Shown: positions 23,873 through 31,232, counted from the first letter of the stretch. The stretch: 45,203 bases of DNA from Streptomyces sp. AC555_RSS877 (GCF_019049245.1 NZ_JAGMUK010000023.1:1-45203), one strand, 5' to 3'. Program-made: numbers and translations. The notes: a model not told the origin generated them from the letters alone.

Positions 23873-24904
23873 ATGCCTTCGCATTCCGCCAACCGCCCGT
23901 CCAGCACACCCGATCTGACCTCGTACGATCTCCTCGCGCCTCAGCTGTCCGGTGGCAAGGACAGCGCGGTGATGATGGCCGTGTTCATGGACGCGGCCCG
24001 AACCGCCGGCGTGGACGACCGGGTCATCTCGTACCACGCCAGCCTCGGGGTGCTGGAGTGGCCGCCCGTGGTCTTCGACGGCATCCGCTACCCCGGGGTG
24101 TCCGAGCTCGCCGCCATGCAGAGTGCCGCCTTCGGTGTACCGGCCGACCGGCACATCGAGGTCACCCGTACGATGTCGGGCCCGGACGGCACCCGTATGC
24201 CGCACAGCCTCCTTACCGAGATAGCCGCCTACGGGCGCTTCCCCCGCATGGGCAGCCCGTACTGCCGCAAGGCCGCGAAGGAGAGCGTGGTCTCCAGCGC
24301 CTGGACGCCGATCGTCAGCCGCCTGAAACGCGAGCTCGGCCGCCCGGTGCGGCTCCTGAAGGTCATGGGTCTGCGCAGCGACGAGGGACCCGACCGCAAG
24401 AAACGTCCGGCCTTCCGTACGGTGCAGGCCAACAGCGCGCGGATCGTGGACGAGTGGCTGCCGGTGAAAGACTGGTCGACCGACGCGGTCAAGGAGTGGC
24501 ACACCGACGCTCCGGTGCCGTACAGCTGGACGTACGACTCCGTGCCCGGCGCCGGAGACTGGTCCGGAACCTCCCGGTGTTCCTGCTCGCTGTGTGTCTT
24601 CGCCTCACGCCGTGACCTGCTGCTGGCCAGCGGGCGGCGGCCGCGGCTCGCGGAGCTGTATGCCGAGGTTGAGCGGGTGCGGGGGGACAGCTTCCGAGCC
24701 GACTGGCGCATCTCGGACCTCATCCGGCACGCGAGGACCTGCGGGGCGCCCGACCCAGGCGTCGTCTGTGCGGATGACGGGCCCGACTTCGCGGCGCTCC
24801 AGGCGCAGGTCCGTGGTGCTTTGAAACTGGAGCCTCGCAAGGAGCCCGACCTGGCCCGCAAGCGCGGACGGGCCTTGTGCGGCGACTGCGCGGTACAGCA
24901 ATAG
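23873..24904 (+). CDS. PAPS-reductase-family PP-loop protein
   Basis: The 343-aa protein has a canonical PP-loop, LSGGKDSAVMM (SGGKDS, residues 26-31). It also has SPYCRKAAKES (about 132), KVMGLRSDEG, and a cysteine motif CSCSLC (C236, C238, C241) suited to a metal or FeS site; further cysteines (CGAPDPGVVC, CGDC) are near the end. ATG 23873 follows GGAG. Relatives include PAPS reductase and DndC-like sulfur-insertion enzymes. It lies 91 bp after the Mom-like gene and closes the cluster. It is unlike the first PP-loop protein outside the loop. Confidence 0.8.
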   Translation: MPSHSANRPSSTPDLTSYDLLAPQLSGGKDSAVMMAVFMDAARTAGVDDRVISYHASLGVLEWPPVVFDGIRYPGVSELAAMQSAAFGVPADRHIEVTRTMSGPDGTRMPHSLLTEIAAYGRFPRMGSPYCRKAAKESVVSSAWTPIVSRLKRELGRPVRLLKVMGLRSDEGPDRKKRPAFRTVQANSARIVDEWLPVKDWSTDAVKEWHTDAPVPYSWTYDSVPGAGDWSGTSRCSCSLCVFASRRDLLLASGRRPRLAELYAEVERVRGDSFRADWRISDLIRHARTCGAPDPGVVCADDGPDFAALQAQVRGALKLEPRKEPDLARKRGRALCGDCAVQQ

Positions 24905-25157
24905 CGGTTCCATCGGCGCCGCCGCGGCCGGCGCCCCGCGAGGGGCGACGGCCCCGATGGCTGGGTCTGCCAGTCCATTCACCACGCACACCGTCGGCAC
25001 CCATCACTTCAACGAGGCCTGACCTGTCTCCAGCGAAGGACGCGGCCACCGGCCTCGCACGCCGTCTGGACCGCCCCGCTGCAGCGAGCCCTGGCCGCCC
25101 CAGCCCGTTCCGCAGGGCGGGGCGCTCCCTCCGTTCACTTCCGAGAGGCACACTGTC

Positions 25158-25505
25158 ATGGTGACTACAACCACTCAGCGACTCCTCGACCTCGCCGCCA
25201 TCGCACCGGCCAGTCACGATGAGGACCTGCTGCTGAAGCTCTTGGAAGAGGCGAACGCGCTCTACCAGCAGGGATTTGAAACCCTCCGCGGTGTCGTGGC
25301 GAGACGGGTCGACGGAACGTCGCCCGAGGTCCTGGTGGCGGCCCTGCAGGCGGCCGGGTTGCCGTGCGACGCGTCGCAGGACCGCGACGAGCTGATCTTG
25401 CTGCTCGCCCTCACCGAGTGGGAGATGACTCCCGCGGCCCTCGCCTATTCCGAGATGGCCGAGGACGCCGCCCGCCGCGGCGTGTGCATGATTCCCGAAC
25501 TCTGA
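25158..25505 (+). CDS. Hypothetical acidic helical protein (115 aa)
   Basis: ATG 25158 follows GAGAGG. The protein is almost wholly helical and acidic (HDEDLLLKLLEEANALYQQGFETLRGVVARR...QDRDELILLLALTEWEMTPAALAYSEMAEDA). No family is recognised. The 253 bp before it (24905-25157) hold no clear gene or promoter module. It ends the plus-strand array of region 1 and is followed by a terminator. Confidence 0.65.
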   Translation: MVTTTTQRLLDLAAIAPASHDEDLLLKLLEEANALYQQGFETLRGVVARRVDGTSPEVLVAALQAAGLPCDASQDRDELILLLALTEWEMTPAALAYSEMAEDAARRGVCMIPEL

Positions 25506-25514
25506 CACTCGTTT

Positions 25515-25545
25515 GCCTGCTGCCCGGGAAGTTTGGGCAGCAGGC
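25515..25545 (+). terminator. Hairpin terminator
   Basis: Perfect 11-bp stem GCCTGCTGCCC / GGGCAGCAGGC with a 9-base loop, ten bases after the stop at 25505. Confidence 0.78.
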
Positions 25546-25632
25546 TGGACCGGCATCCAAATCTTCTGCCATTATCGGAGTTGTGAGCCGGGCTGTCCGG
25601 CCCACTCGCCGACTGGACGGACGGTCCCGCCA

Positions 25633-26331
25633 ATGACCTCGCGACGTACGCCTCGCCTGGCTGACGCTGCCGAGATCGCGGCCGAGCAGAACCTGACCTC
25701 CGCACAGGTCACGAACCTCTACAACAAGCGCTCTGAGAACAACTTCCCGGAGATCGCCGGCATGCGCCGGCGCGCCCGCTTGTGGGACCACGACGCCGTC
25801 ACCAAGTGGTTTGCCCATCGGGAGCTGGCGAGGATCACCGACCACACGCCACCCTCCCGGGACCCTGAAGACCTCCTGAACGCTGCGGACGCCTCGAGGT
25901 TCCTGGGCTACAAGAACATCAGCCAGGTCAACAACTTCCTCCGTGACCACCCCGGGTACTTCCCCGACCCGGACGTCGTCGAGGAAATGGGCTCGCCGGA
26001 GCGTCCGTACCGCCGGAAGCTGTGGCGGGTGCAGACTCTTCTCGACTGGCAGGCAAGCCGGCCCGGCAGCGGTCAGCATCTTGGCTCCACCCGGAAGGCG
26101 CCGGCACTGCCTGAGGTTCCTGTCGACGGCGATCCCGAAGAGCTTCTCGGCGCGTCCCAGGCCGCGGCGCTGCTCGGCTACAAGAGCGTCGGCTCCTTCT
26201 CCAGCAGCTTTGCCCAGGGCAATCTCCCCCTGCTGCAGACCGCCGACGCCCTCACCGAAAAGGGCGGGCGCCGGCGGTGGACGCGCAAGCGGATCCTCGA
26301 GCAGGCCGCTCAGCGCAAGAACAGAAGGTAG
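25633..26331 (+). CDS. Three-module helix-turn-helix protein
   Basis: The 232-aa protein contains three similar MerR/AlpA-type modules. Module 1 (about 10-62) is LADAAEIAAEQNLTSAQVTNLYNKRSE...RRARLWDHDAVTKW. Module 2 (about 82-140) is LLNAADASRFLGYKNISQVNNFLRDH...RKLWRVQTLLDW. Module 3 (about 178-228) is LLGASQAAALLGYKSVGSFSSSF...RRRWTRKRILEQA. Each has a strand ending in RxW and a following helix. Such a protein could bind an array of sites; the TGGTCGG pairs at 26591-26687, 28831-28882 and 31181-31232 are candidates. ATG 25633 is used; no strong ribosome site is seen. Confidence 0.75.
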   Translation: MTSRRTPRLADAAEIAAEQNLTSAQVTNLYNKRSENNFPEIAGMRRRARLWDHDAVTKWFAHRELARITDHTPPSRDPEDLLNAADASRFLGYKNISQVNNFLRDHPGYFPDPDVVEEMGSPERPYRRKLWRVQTLLDWQASRPGSGQHLGSTRKAPALPEVPVDGDPEELLGASQAAALLGYKSVGSFSSSFAQGNLPLLQTADALTEKGGRRRWTRKRILEQAAQRKNRR

Positions 26332-26850
26332 GCCCGGCGGTGCGGCCCTGTCCCACCGCCCCTTGAACGCGGTTCCCGGTTACGGGTCGTTGTCCCTTGC
26401 GGGCCGGGTGCCGCAACGACGGCCGGCATGGCGTGGCTCGCCACCACGCCCCGCAGCAGTTTCGGCTGCTGCGGACCGGCCGTCGCGCCTTTCTGCCGGG
26501 CCTCCGCGCCTGCGGAGCGACCCGGCTCTGCCTGCGCACCCGTCCCGGAACTCGTCCCTCCGCAGCCGGCTCGCTCAACGGCGCGGCCCGTGGTCGGGTC
26601 CATGGACGGCGCTGGCCCTCCGCGGATCACGAGCCGTTTCGCATTCGTGACCGCGGTCGGGGCCTTGTGGTCGGGAGTCTGGTCGGGGGTCAGTGATTCC
26701 CTCGTCGGCATCAGGTCCCGACGAGTTCACACAGCCGGCGGGCCGTACCTCACCACAGTCCCCGGGGATGCGCTCCTCGCCGCTTCTCTCGCTGCTGCGC
26801 CGGGAGCGTCGCACGCCCCGGGGCTGCGACATGCGTCGAAGGGATGCTGC
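26332..26850. other. Gene-free region with TGGTCGG sites; candidate origin or control region
   Basis: No convincing gene lies here; the open frames read as low-complexity shadows. TGGTCGG starts at 26591, with TGGACGG at 26603, and TGGTCGG again at 26668 and 26680. Thus two pairs each have a 12-bp period. The region lies between the HTH protein and the replication-relaxation gene, where an origin or an autoregulated promoter would be expected. Confidence 0.5.
26591..26687. repeat. TGGTCGG site 1 (two 12-bp-spaced pairs)
   Basis: The first pair reads TGGTCGGGTCCATGGACGGC (26591-26610). The second begins at 26668 and 26680. The first pair closely matches TGGTCGGGGTCATGGTCGGC at 28831 and 31181. 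Confidence 0.65.
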
Positions 26851-27762
26851 ATGACCCGCCCAGCGCAGGACACACGTGCCACGCGAGTGCTGTCGAACTC
26901 TGAGCCCCTGCGCCACCAGGCGCTGGCCGCGCTCGCTCAGCATCGCATCGCCACGTCCGGCCACTTGCACCAGATGCTGTGCCCATTGAGCACGCGGCAA
27001 GTCATGTCCCGTGTCCTGAGCAAGTTGCGCGCCGATGGCTTCATCGACTGGACGAAGCTGCCCGAGCCGGGCAGGTCGCGTACCAAGGCCTGGTATCTCA
27101 CCCCCCACGGTGCCCGCCTGACCCGGGACCTGCCTGTCCTGCGGGGCCGGCAGGCCTATCCCATTACCTCGGAAACCGCTGCGTCGCTGAAGACGGCGCA
27201 CACGCTCGCTGTGGTGCGTTCGCACCTGGCCTTCGCGGCGGATGCCCGGCGGCTGGGACACGAGCACGGCCCCTGGGACTGGACTCCGGAGGTCTCTCAC
27301 GCGATGGGTGACGGTGAGCGGATCGTGGCCGACGCGCTCATGTACTACACGGCCGTCGACGGTGAAGAGCGCCGCAAGCTGCGTGCCTTCGTCGAAGTTG
27401 ACCGCACGACCATGAGCAGTGAACGGCTGGCCGTGAAGCTCATCGAGTACGCCCGCCTGTTCCGGTACGAGGCACAGCCGGTCGGCCGTCACAGGCCGGC
27501 CTCTGCCGGACCGTCGTGGCTGCGCTGGTACCCGGTCTTTCCGCGCGTGCTGTTCGTGCTGACCGGCGCCTCCCGGAACAGGTTGGAGAACCGGATGAGC
27601 GATCTGCAGGCGATGGTGGCTCAGCACCCGCTCGTAGCGGGCCTCGCCCGTGAAGTCCCCCTCGCAGCCGCCGTGCTGGAAGACCTTGAAGAACAAGGTC
27701 CCGCTCAGGCCGTGTGGATACCGCTGGCCGGCGGCAAGCCTCGCCCATGGACAGACCTGTGA
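26851..27762 (+). CDS. Replication-relaxation family protein
   Basis: The 303-aa protein matches the actinobacterial plasmid replication-relaxation family. It has an N-terminal winged helix (RHQALAALAQHRIATSGHLHQMLCPLSTRQVMSRVLSKLRADGFIDW), then LTPHGARL, then a nuclease-like core (HTLAVVRSHLAFA, VADALMYYT, RAFVEVDRTTMSSERLAVKLIEYARLFRY, RVLFVLTGA). Members are thought to act in plasmid replication or relaxation; the exact reaction is not established. ATG 26851 follows AAGGGA. The upstream TGGTCGG pairs may control it or form its origin. Confidence 0.85.
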   Translation: MTRPAQDTRATRVLSNSEPLRHQALAALAQHRIATSGHLHQMLCPLSTRQVMSRVLSKLRADGFIDWTKLPEPGRSRTKAWYLTPHGARLTRDLPVLRGRQAYPITSETAASLKTAHTLAVVRSHLAFAADARRLGHEHGPWDWTPEVSHAMGDGERIVADALMYYTAVDGEERRKLRAFVEVDRTTMSSERLAVKLIEYARLFRYEAQPVGRHRPASAGPSWLRWYPVFPRVLFVLTGASRNRLENRMSDLQAMVAQHPLVAGLAREVPLAAAVLEDLEEQGPAQAVWIPLAGGKPRPWTDL

Positions 27763-27852
27763 GTCCCCAGCTCGAGGAAGTAATGCTGCTTGTCCCGTCC
27801 AACTGATCCCTGCGAGACCACCCCGTTGTGACCTGCTCCGAGAGGCGAAGGC

Positions 27853-28032
27853 TCACCCACCATCCCCGAGGACGTGCAGCCAAACTGCCTTTGCCGTTCC
27901 TGAGCACCCGCCTGCGATCGCGGCCAGGGCTCCCTTCCTCGCGAACTCCCGACGGTCGCCCGGCGACTGCTCTTGCGGCCCCTGCTGGTCGTGCGGCTCT
28001 TGCGGCTCCCGACGGTCGTGCTGTCCGCTCAT
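27853..28032 (-). CDS. Small protein with hydrophobic C-terminal segment (59 aa)
   Basis: On the minus strand GGAGGAG lies three bases before ATG 28032, an excellent ribosome site. The peptide starts charged (MSGQHDRREPQEPHDQQGPQEQ) and ends with a hydrophobic, small-residue stretch (GALAAIAGGCSGTAKAVWLHVLG) that may enter the membrane. No family is recognised. It runs convergent to the replication-relaxation gene. The remaining bases of 27763-28286 show nothing else. Confidence 0.5.
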   Translation of the reverse strand: MSGQHDRREPQEPHDQQGPQEQSPGDRREFARKGALAAIAGGCSGTAKAVWLHVLGDGG

Positions 28033-28286
28033 TACTCCTCCAAGGGCTGTTTGGAGCGGCAAAAGTAAGGTCCGCGAACAGGCCAAGACAACGAAGCGCA
28101 GGGCAGGCCCACTACGAGCAGTAACCGCCTATCCGTTGCAGCTGGAGGTGGCGAGGGCGTGCTTTTAAGGATCACCGACGATGCAGCGTGACGGCCTGCG
28201 TCTCCCTTTCAGTCGAACTCTCGTGCCAACCGGGTCGTATGCTGCCTCGCGGTGACACACACCATCGCCCAGGACAGGACCGCCCG

Positions 28287-28490
28287 ATGACCACCACTCT
28301 CATTCCCCCGATCACGGACCCGGATCCCTCCGCCCTGGTCTGCCCCGGCAGCCTGGTCGGTCCTTGTTCTGGATGCCAGCGCTCCACTCACAAGTACGGC
28401 AGCGGCGGCAGCCCCCTCTGCAAGTGGTGCATGGCCCCCGTGATGGAAAAGTGGGGCCCGGGCGTGCGCTTCATCAGCACGCGCGGCTAG
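28287..28490 (+). CDS. Small zinc-finger-like protein (67 aa)
   Basis: ATG 28287 follows AGGAC-AGGA. After a proline-rich N-terminus the protein has CSGCQRSTHKYGSGGSPLCKWC, a C-x2-C...C-x2-C arrangement typical of a small zinc ribbon. It is probably nucleic-acid binding (inference). Its stop coincides with the left border of the duplicated block at 28490. Confidence 0.65.
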   Translation: MTTTLIPPITDPDPSALVCPGSLVGPCSGCQRSTHKYGSGGSPLCKWCMAPVMEKWGPGVRFISTRG

Positions 28491-28572
28491 CCACCGGCCC
28501 GCCGCGTACCCGGTCGGGTGAAAGCCCGCTCGGGCGCAGAACCCTCTCCGGCCGCCGCGCGTCGTGCAGGGC

Positions 28573-28782
28573 ATGGAACCAATCAGCGAAGCACACGTGG
28601 CGCAGCCGGGGCTGGCCGTGGTGGAGATCGCGGCGTGTGATGACAAGACCGCCCTCGCCGTCCAGGAGCTGCTCGCGACGCGGTGGGCGACCGCGACGGC
28701 GGACCGTACGACCCGGGTAGCGGGTGAACCCGGCGTCAGGCTGCGCTGCTATCTGGACGTGCGCCAGGAGCTGCCCTCGTAG
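28573..28782 (+). CDS. Hypothetical protein (69 aa), duplicated
   Basis: ATG 28573 is at the same place as the ATG of the second copy (30923). Both read M-PISEAHVAQPGLAVVEIAACDDKTAL, then VQELLA-RWATATADRTTR, and end LRCYLDVRQELPS. Preservation of the frame in both copies, with mostly conservative changes (V/T, A/T), supports it being a protein. The pattern is a small alpha/beta fold of unknown function. It precedes the ligase in both copies. Confidence 0.65.
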   Translation: MEPISEAHVAQPGLAVVEIAACDDKTALAVQELLATRWATATADRTTRVAGEPGVRLRCYLDVRQELPS

Positions 28783-28830
28783 CCGGACCGGTGCCAGACC
28801 GAGCAGGTGCCACAGTGCGCTGACCTGCCG

Positions 28831-28882
28831 TGGTCGGGGTCATGGTCGGCGACGCCCAGCCCATGGTCGGGCTTGTGGTCGG
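28831..28882. promoter_or_regulatory. TGGTCGG site 2, upstream of DNA ligase
   Basis: TGGTCGG starts at 28831, 28843, 28864 and 28876, giving two pairs of 12-bp period separated by 21 bp. The site ends 58 bp before the ligase start, where an operator would lie. The same arrangement is at 31181. Confidence 0.65.
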
Positions 28883-28940
28883 GCCTGCACCAGGTCCTCT
28901 CGGATTGCGGACGGGCGGCCTGGGTGGAAGGCATGGGGGT

Positions 28941-29915
28941 GTGACGTGGACGCTGCCGGAACCGATGCTCGCTGCCTCTGTCCCCGATCCGGTGCTGCTG
29001 CCGGGGTGGGCAGGCGAGCCGAAGTGGGACGGATGGCGGGCCCTGGTCTCGGTGGAGGCCGGGCGCACCGTTTTGCGCTCGCGTCAGGGCACGGACCTGC
29101 TCGCGTCGTTCCCGGAGATTGAAACCGGGAGCGGGCAGCTGCCGGACGCGACAGCGTTGGACGGGGAGTTGATCGTGTGGGAGTCCGGACGGCTCGCGTT
29201 CCAGCGGCTCCAGGGCCGGCTGCAACGGCGCGGTGCCGGTGCGGCCCGGCTCGCTGCGGAGTGGCCCGCCCACTTCGTCGCCTTCGACCTGCTGCGCCTT
29301 GAAGGCACCGACACCACCCGGTGGCCCTACCGACGACGCCGGGCCGCACTGGAGGACCTGTTCACCGAGCGCACGCTGACGGCGCCGTGGGCGCTGTGCC
29401 CATCGACCACCGACGGGGACACGATCGGCGAGTGGCTGACGTGGTCGGCGGTCGGTCTGGAGGGAATCGTCTTCAAGCGGCTGGACAGCAGGTACGAGCC
29501 GTCGGCGCGCGGGTGGCGCAAGTACAAGGTGCGCGAGACGCAGGAGGCCATCGTCGGCGCGGTCACCGGGCCTTCGACCGGGCCGCGGACTCTGCTGCTG
29601 GGACGGTATGACCAGGGCGGGCGGCTGCGGTACACCGGCCGCACCACCACGCTTCCGCAGGCGGCCGGCCGCGCCGTCGCCGGAATGCTGGCCCCTGCCG
29701 CAGTGGGGCATCCGTGGACGGGCTGGACGTTCTCTGCCGGGTGGGGAACGAGGGAGACCTTGACCGTGACCCTGGTGCAACCGGAGCTGGTGGTGGAGGT
29801 CGGCGTCGACGTCGCCCGGGACAGTGCCGGGCGCTGGCGTCACCCTGCCCGCTGGTACCGCCCGCGCCCCGACCTCTCCCCCGACGACACCGCACGTTTC
29901 GACAACCCTGCCTAG
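28941..29915 (+). CDS. ATP-dependent DNA ligase
   Basis: The 324-aa protein has the adenylation motif EPKWDGWRA with the nucleophile Lys28. It also has LDGELIVW (motif III region), VAFDLLRLEG, EGIVFKR (motif IV) and KYKVRE (motif V), followed by an OB domain. It seals nicks through a ligase-AMP intermediate, and its length fits the small actinobacterial LigC type. GTG 28941 is supported by the upstream GGAAGG and by the duplicated copy. A second copy of the start region at 31291 is broken. The last five codons (DNPA-stop) fall in a long inverted repeat that also ends the convergent gene. Confidence 0.88.
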   Translation: MTWTLPEPMLAASVPDPVLLPGWAGEPKWDGWRALVSVEAGRTVLRSRQGTDLLASFPEIETGSGQLPDATALDGELIVWESGRLAFQRLQGRLQRRGAGAARLAAEWPAHFVAFDLLRLEGTDTTRWPYRRRRAALEDLFTERTLTAPWALCPSTTDGDTIGEWLTWSAVGLEGIVFKRLDSRYEPSARGWRKYKVRETQEAIVGAVTGPSTGPRTLLLGRYDQGGRLRYTGRTTTLPQAAGRAVAGMLAPAAVGHPWTGWTFSAGWGTRETLTVTLVQPELVVEVGVDVARDSAGRWRHPARWYRPRPDLSPDDTARFDNPA

Positions 29916-29955
29916 TGCGGCCGCCGCCGCGCGGCCGCACTAGGCAGGGTTGTCG
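29900..29955. terminator. 25-bp perfect inverted repeat, probable bidirectional terminator
   Basis: Arms 29900-29924 and 29931-29955 are perfectly complementary around a 6-base loop. The ligase stop lies in the left arm and the stop of the convergent 46-aa frame lies in the right arm. It is well suited to end transcription from both sides. Confidence 0.8.
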
Positions 29956-30080
29956 CTCGCGGAGCTTCGGCGCCCGCCTGCACGAGCAGGCGTCGGCTTC
30001 CTGCACTCGCGGCACTTCCCCTTCGTCGGAGTCGGCGAGCCCGCTGTACCGCGCGCGGTACAGCGGGCGGCGGCGCTCAC
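29940..30080 (-). CDS. Small CxxC protein (46 aa)
   Basis: GTG 30080 on the minus strand has GGAGGAG eight bases upstream. The peptide contains TPTKGKCRECRKPTPAR, one C-x2-C motif in a basic context, and ends SDNPA. Its last codons lie in the same inverted repeat as the ligase end. It may be a real small basic protein or the residue of a longer gene; the upstream sequence on this strand is decayed. Confidence 0.4.
   Translation of the reverse strand: MSAAARCTARGTAGSPTPTKGKCRECRKPTPARAGGRRSSASDNPA
30040..30067. repeat. 28-bp perfect palindrome
   Basis: CCCGCTGTACCGCG is followed directly by its complement CGCGGTACAGCGGG, with no spacer. It lies inside the 46-aa frame. Perfect palindromes without a loop suit a dimeric protein more than a terminator. 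Confidence 0.7.
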
Positions 30081-30115
30081 CGCTGTGTCTCCTCCGGCTG
30101 CTCGTCCGCGTCCGT

Positions 30116-30295
30116 CTACTCGACGTAGTCGACCCGGGCGCCGGTCTGCGCGGCGGCGCGGGCGGTCACCTGCCGATGCCAGGACGCCGACCGGTTCCAG
30201 TATCGGTGCAGGCCAGCCTTCTACGCGGCGCTGAACTCCTTGTCGTTGCGGTAGGTCAGCAGGGCCTCGTCGTCTATTACCTGAACTGCTGATTC
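30116..30295 (-). pseudogene. Gene remnant with in-frame stop
   Basis: One minus frame reads AVQVIDDEALLTYRNDKEFSAA, stop, KAGLHRYWNRSASWHRQVTA, then RAAAQTGARVDYVE, stop. The composition on both sides of the TAG is protein-like, so this looks like the C-terminal part of a gene broken by a nonsense change. It has no start and overlaps the end of the secreted-protein gene. The family is not recognised. Confidence 0.4.
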
Positions 30296-30564
30296 GCGCT
30301 CGACCATCCTTTGTGGCCCGAGCAGTACGCGTAGGACCACTTGCCGGGAGAAACCCAAAGCCCGTACTTCTTGACCCCGTCGTTGCACGCGGCACTTACG
30401 CGAAACTCACCGCTGAAGCCGGTGCAGGTCACACCGATGGTGTTGTCGTCACTCCATGGCGTGCAGCTTGCTGCGGCAGCAGGAGAGGCACCCCCGGCGA
30501 GGAGTCCCCCAGTCGCCAGGGCGACTGAGGTCACAGTTGTTGCGATACGCCGCCTGATACGCAT
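30277..30564 (-). CDS. Small secreted protein with signal peptide (95 aa)
   Basis: ATG 30564 has AAGGAG seven bases upstream. The N-terminus is a classical Sec signal: MRIRRRIATTVTSVALATGG, LLAGGASPAAAA, with cleavage expected after the AAA near residue 32. The mature part (about 63 aa) has four cysteines (SCTPW, VTCTGF, AACNDG, AYCSG), likely two disulfides. It resembles small secreted Streptomyces proteins of unknown role, possibly an inhibitor or toxin. It lies between the two copies of the duplicated block. Confidence 0.78.
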   Translation of the reverse strand: MRIRRRIATTVTSVALATGGLLAGGASPAAAASCTPWSDDNTIGVTCTGFSGEFRVSAACNDGVKKYGLWVSPGKWSYAYCSGHKGWSSANQQFR

Positions 30565-30785
30565 TCTGATCTCCTTGATGAAGGATCCGGCTCTACGGAA
30601 GAGCCTGGCGTTCCAGGTGCTCGATGCCATCCCACGCTGGTTGGAGTTGTGGGTAAACCTGTGGCGTACGTATGGGTGAACCGTGAGGTGCGCATAGGCA
30701 GACCTGGCCGCCATCATCTGGACTCGCTGGACCGCCCCACCACCCGTCCGCGCCTAAGGCGCGCCAGGGCACGGGCTTGGATTGA

Positions 30786-30835
30786 GACTTGTCCGCTCGA
30801 TCATCTGGCTTCGCACATGATCGGGCGGACAAGTC
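30786..30835. repeat. 19-bp inverted repeat at the edge of duplicated block 2
   Basis: GACTTGTCCGCTCGATCAT and its near complement (30817-30835, one mismatch) enclose a 12-base loop. The right arm ends two bases before the duplicated sequence begins at 30838, so it could mark a recombination border or act as a terminator. The rest of 30565-30785 shows no gene. Confidence 0.65.
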
Positions 30836-30922
30836 CTAGCCGCCGGCCCTCCGTGTACCCGGTCGGGTGAAAGTCCGCCCGGGCGCAGAACCCCTCTCCG
30901 GGCGCCGAGCGTCGTGTTGTGC

Positions 30923-31132
30923 ATGGGACCGATCAGCGAAGCGCATGTGGCGCAGCCGGGGCTGGCCGTGGTGGAGATCGCGGCGTGTGATGACAAGACC
31001 GCCCTCACCGTCCAGGAGCTGCTGGCGGCGCGGTGGGCGACCGCGACGGCGGACCGTACGACCCGGGTAGCGGGTGAGCCCGGCGTCAGGCTGCGCTGCT
31101 ATCTGGACGTGCGCCAGGAGCTGCCGTCGTAG
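30923..31132 (+). CDS. Hypothetical protein (69 aa), second copy
   Basis: ATG 30923 corresponds to ATG 28573 of copy 1. The frame is intact; the protein differs at a few residues (for example TVQELLAARWA against AVQELLATRWA). An intact frame beside a broken ligase suggests it is still under selection, or that the duplication is recent. Confidence 0.6.
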   Translation: MGPISEAHVAQPGLAVVEIAACDDKTALTVQELLAARWATATADRTTRVAGEPGVRLRCYLDVRQELPS

Positions 31133-31180
31133 CCGGACCGGTGCGAGACCGAGCAGGTGTCCTAGTGCGCTGACCTGCCG

Positions 31181-31232
31181 TGGTCGGGGTCATGGTCGGC
31201 GCCGCCCAGCCCGTGGTCGGGCTTGTGGTCGG
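31181..31232. promoter_or_regulatory. TGGTCGG site 3
   Basis: TGGTCGG at 31181, 31193, 31214 and 31226, with the same spacing as site 2, of which it is the duplicated copy. No changes lie in the heptamers, although neighbouring bases differ. Confidence 0.6.

Larger units (their letters stand above)
28490..29012. repeat. Duplicated block, copy 1
   Basis: The block of about 520 bp holds the 69-aa gene, four TGGTCGG sites and the first 24 codons of the DNA ligase. Copy 2 is at 30838-31352 in the same orientation. Most bases agree; the main difference is an 11-base loss in copy 2. Confidence 0.85.

Noticed and set aside
26428..26850. N-terminal extension of the replication-relaxation frame
   Set aside because: The extension is Ala/Pro/Arg-rich without domain features; AAGGGA plus ATG at 26851 gives the expected family start, and the TGGTCGG sites lie in the extension.
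29900..29955. Insertion-sequence terminal repeat
   Set aside because: There is no transposase, the arms are adjacent rather than flanking an element, and no target duplication is seen; a terminator fits better.
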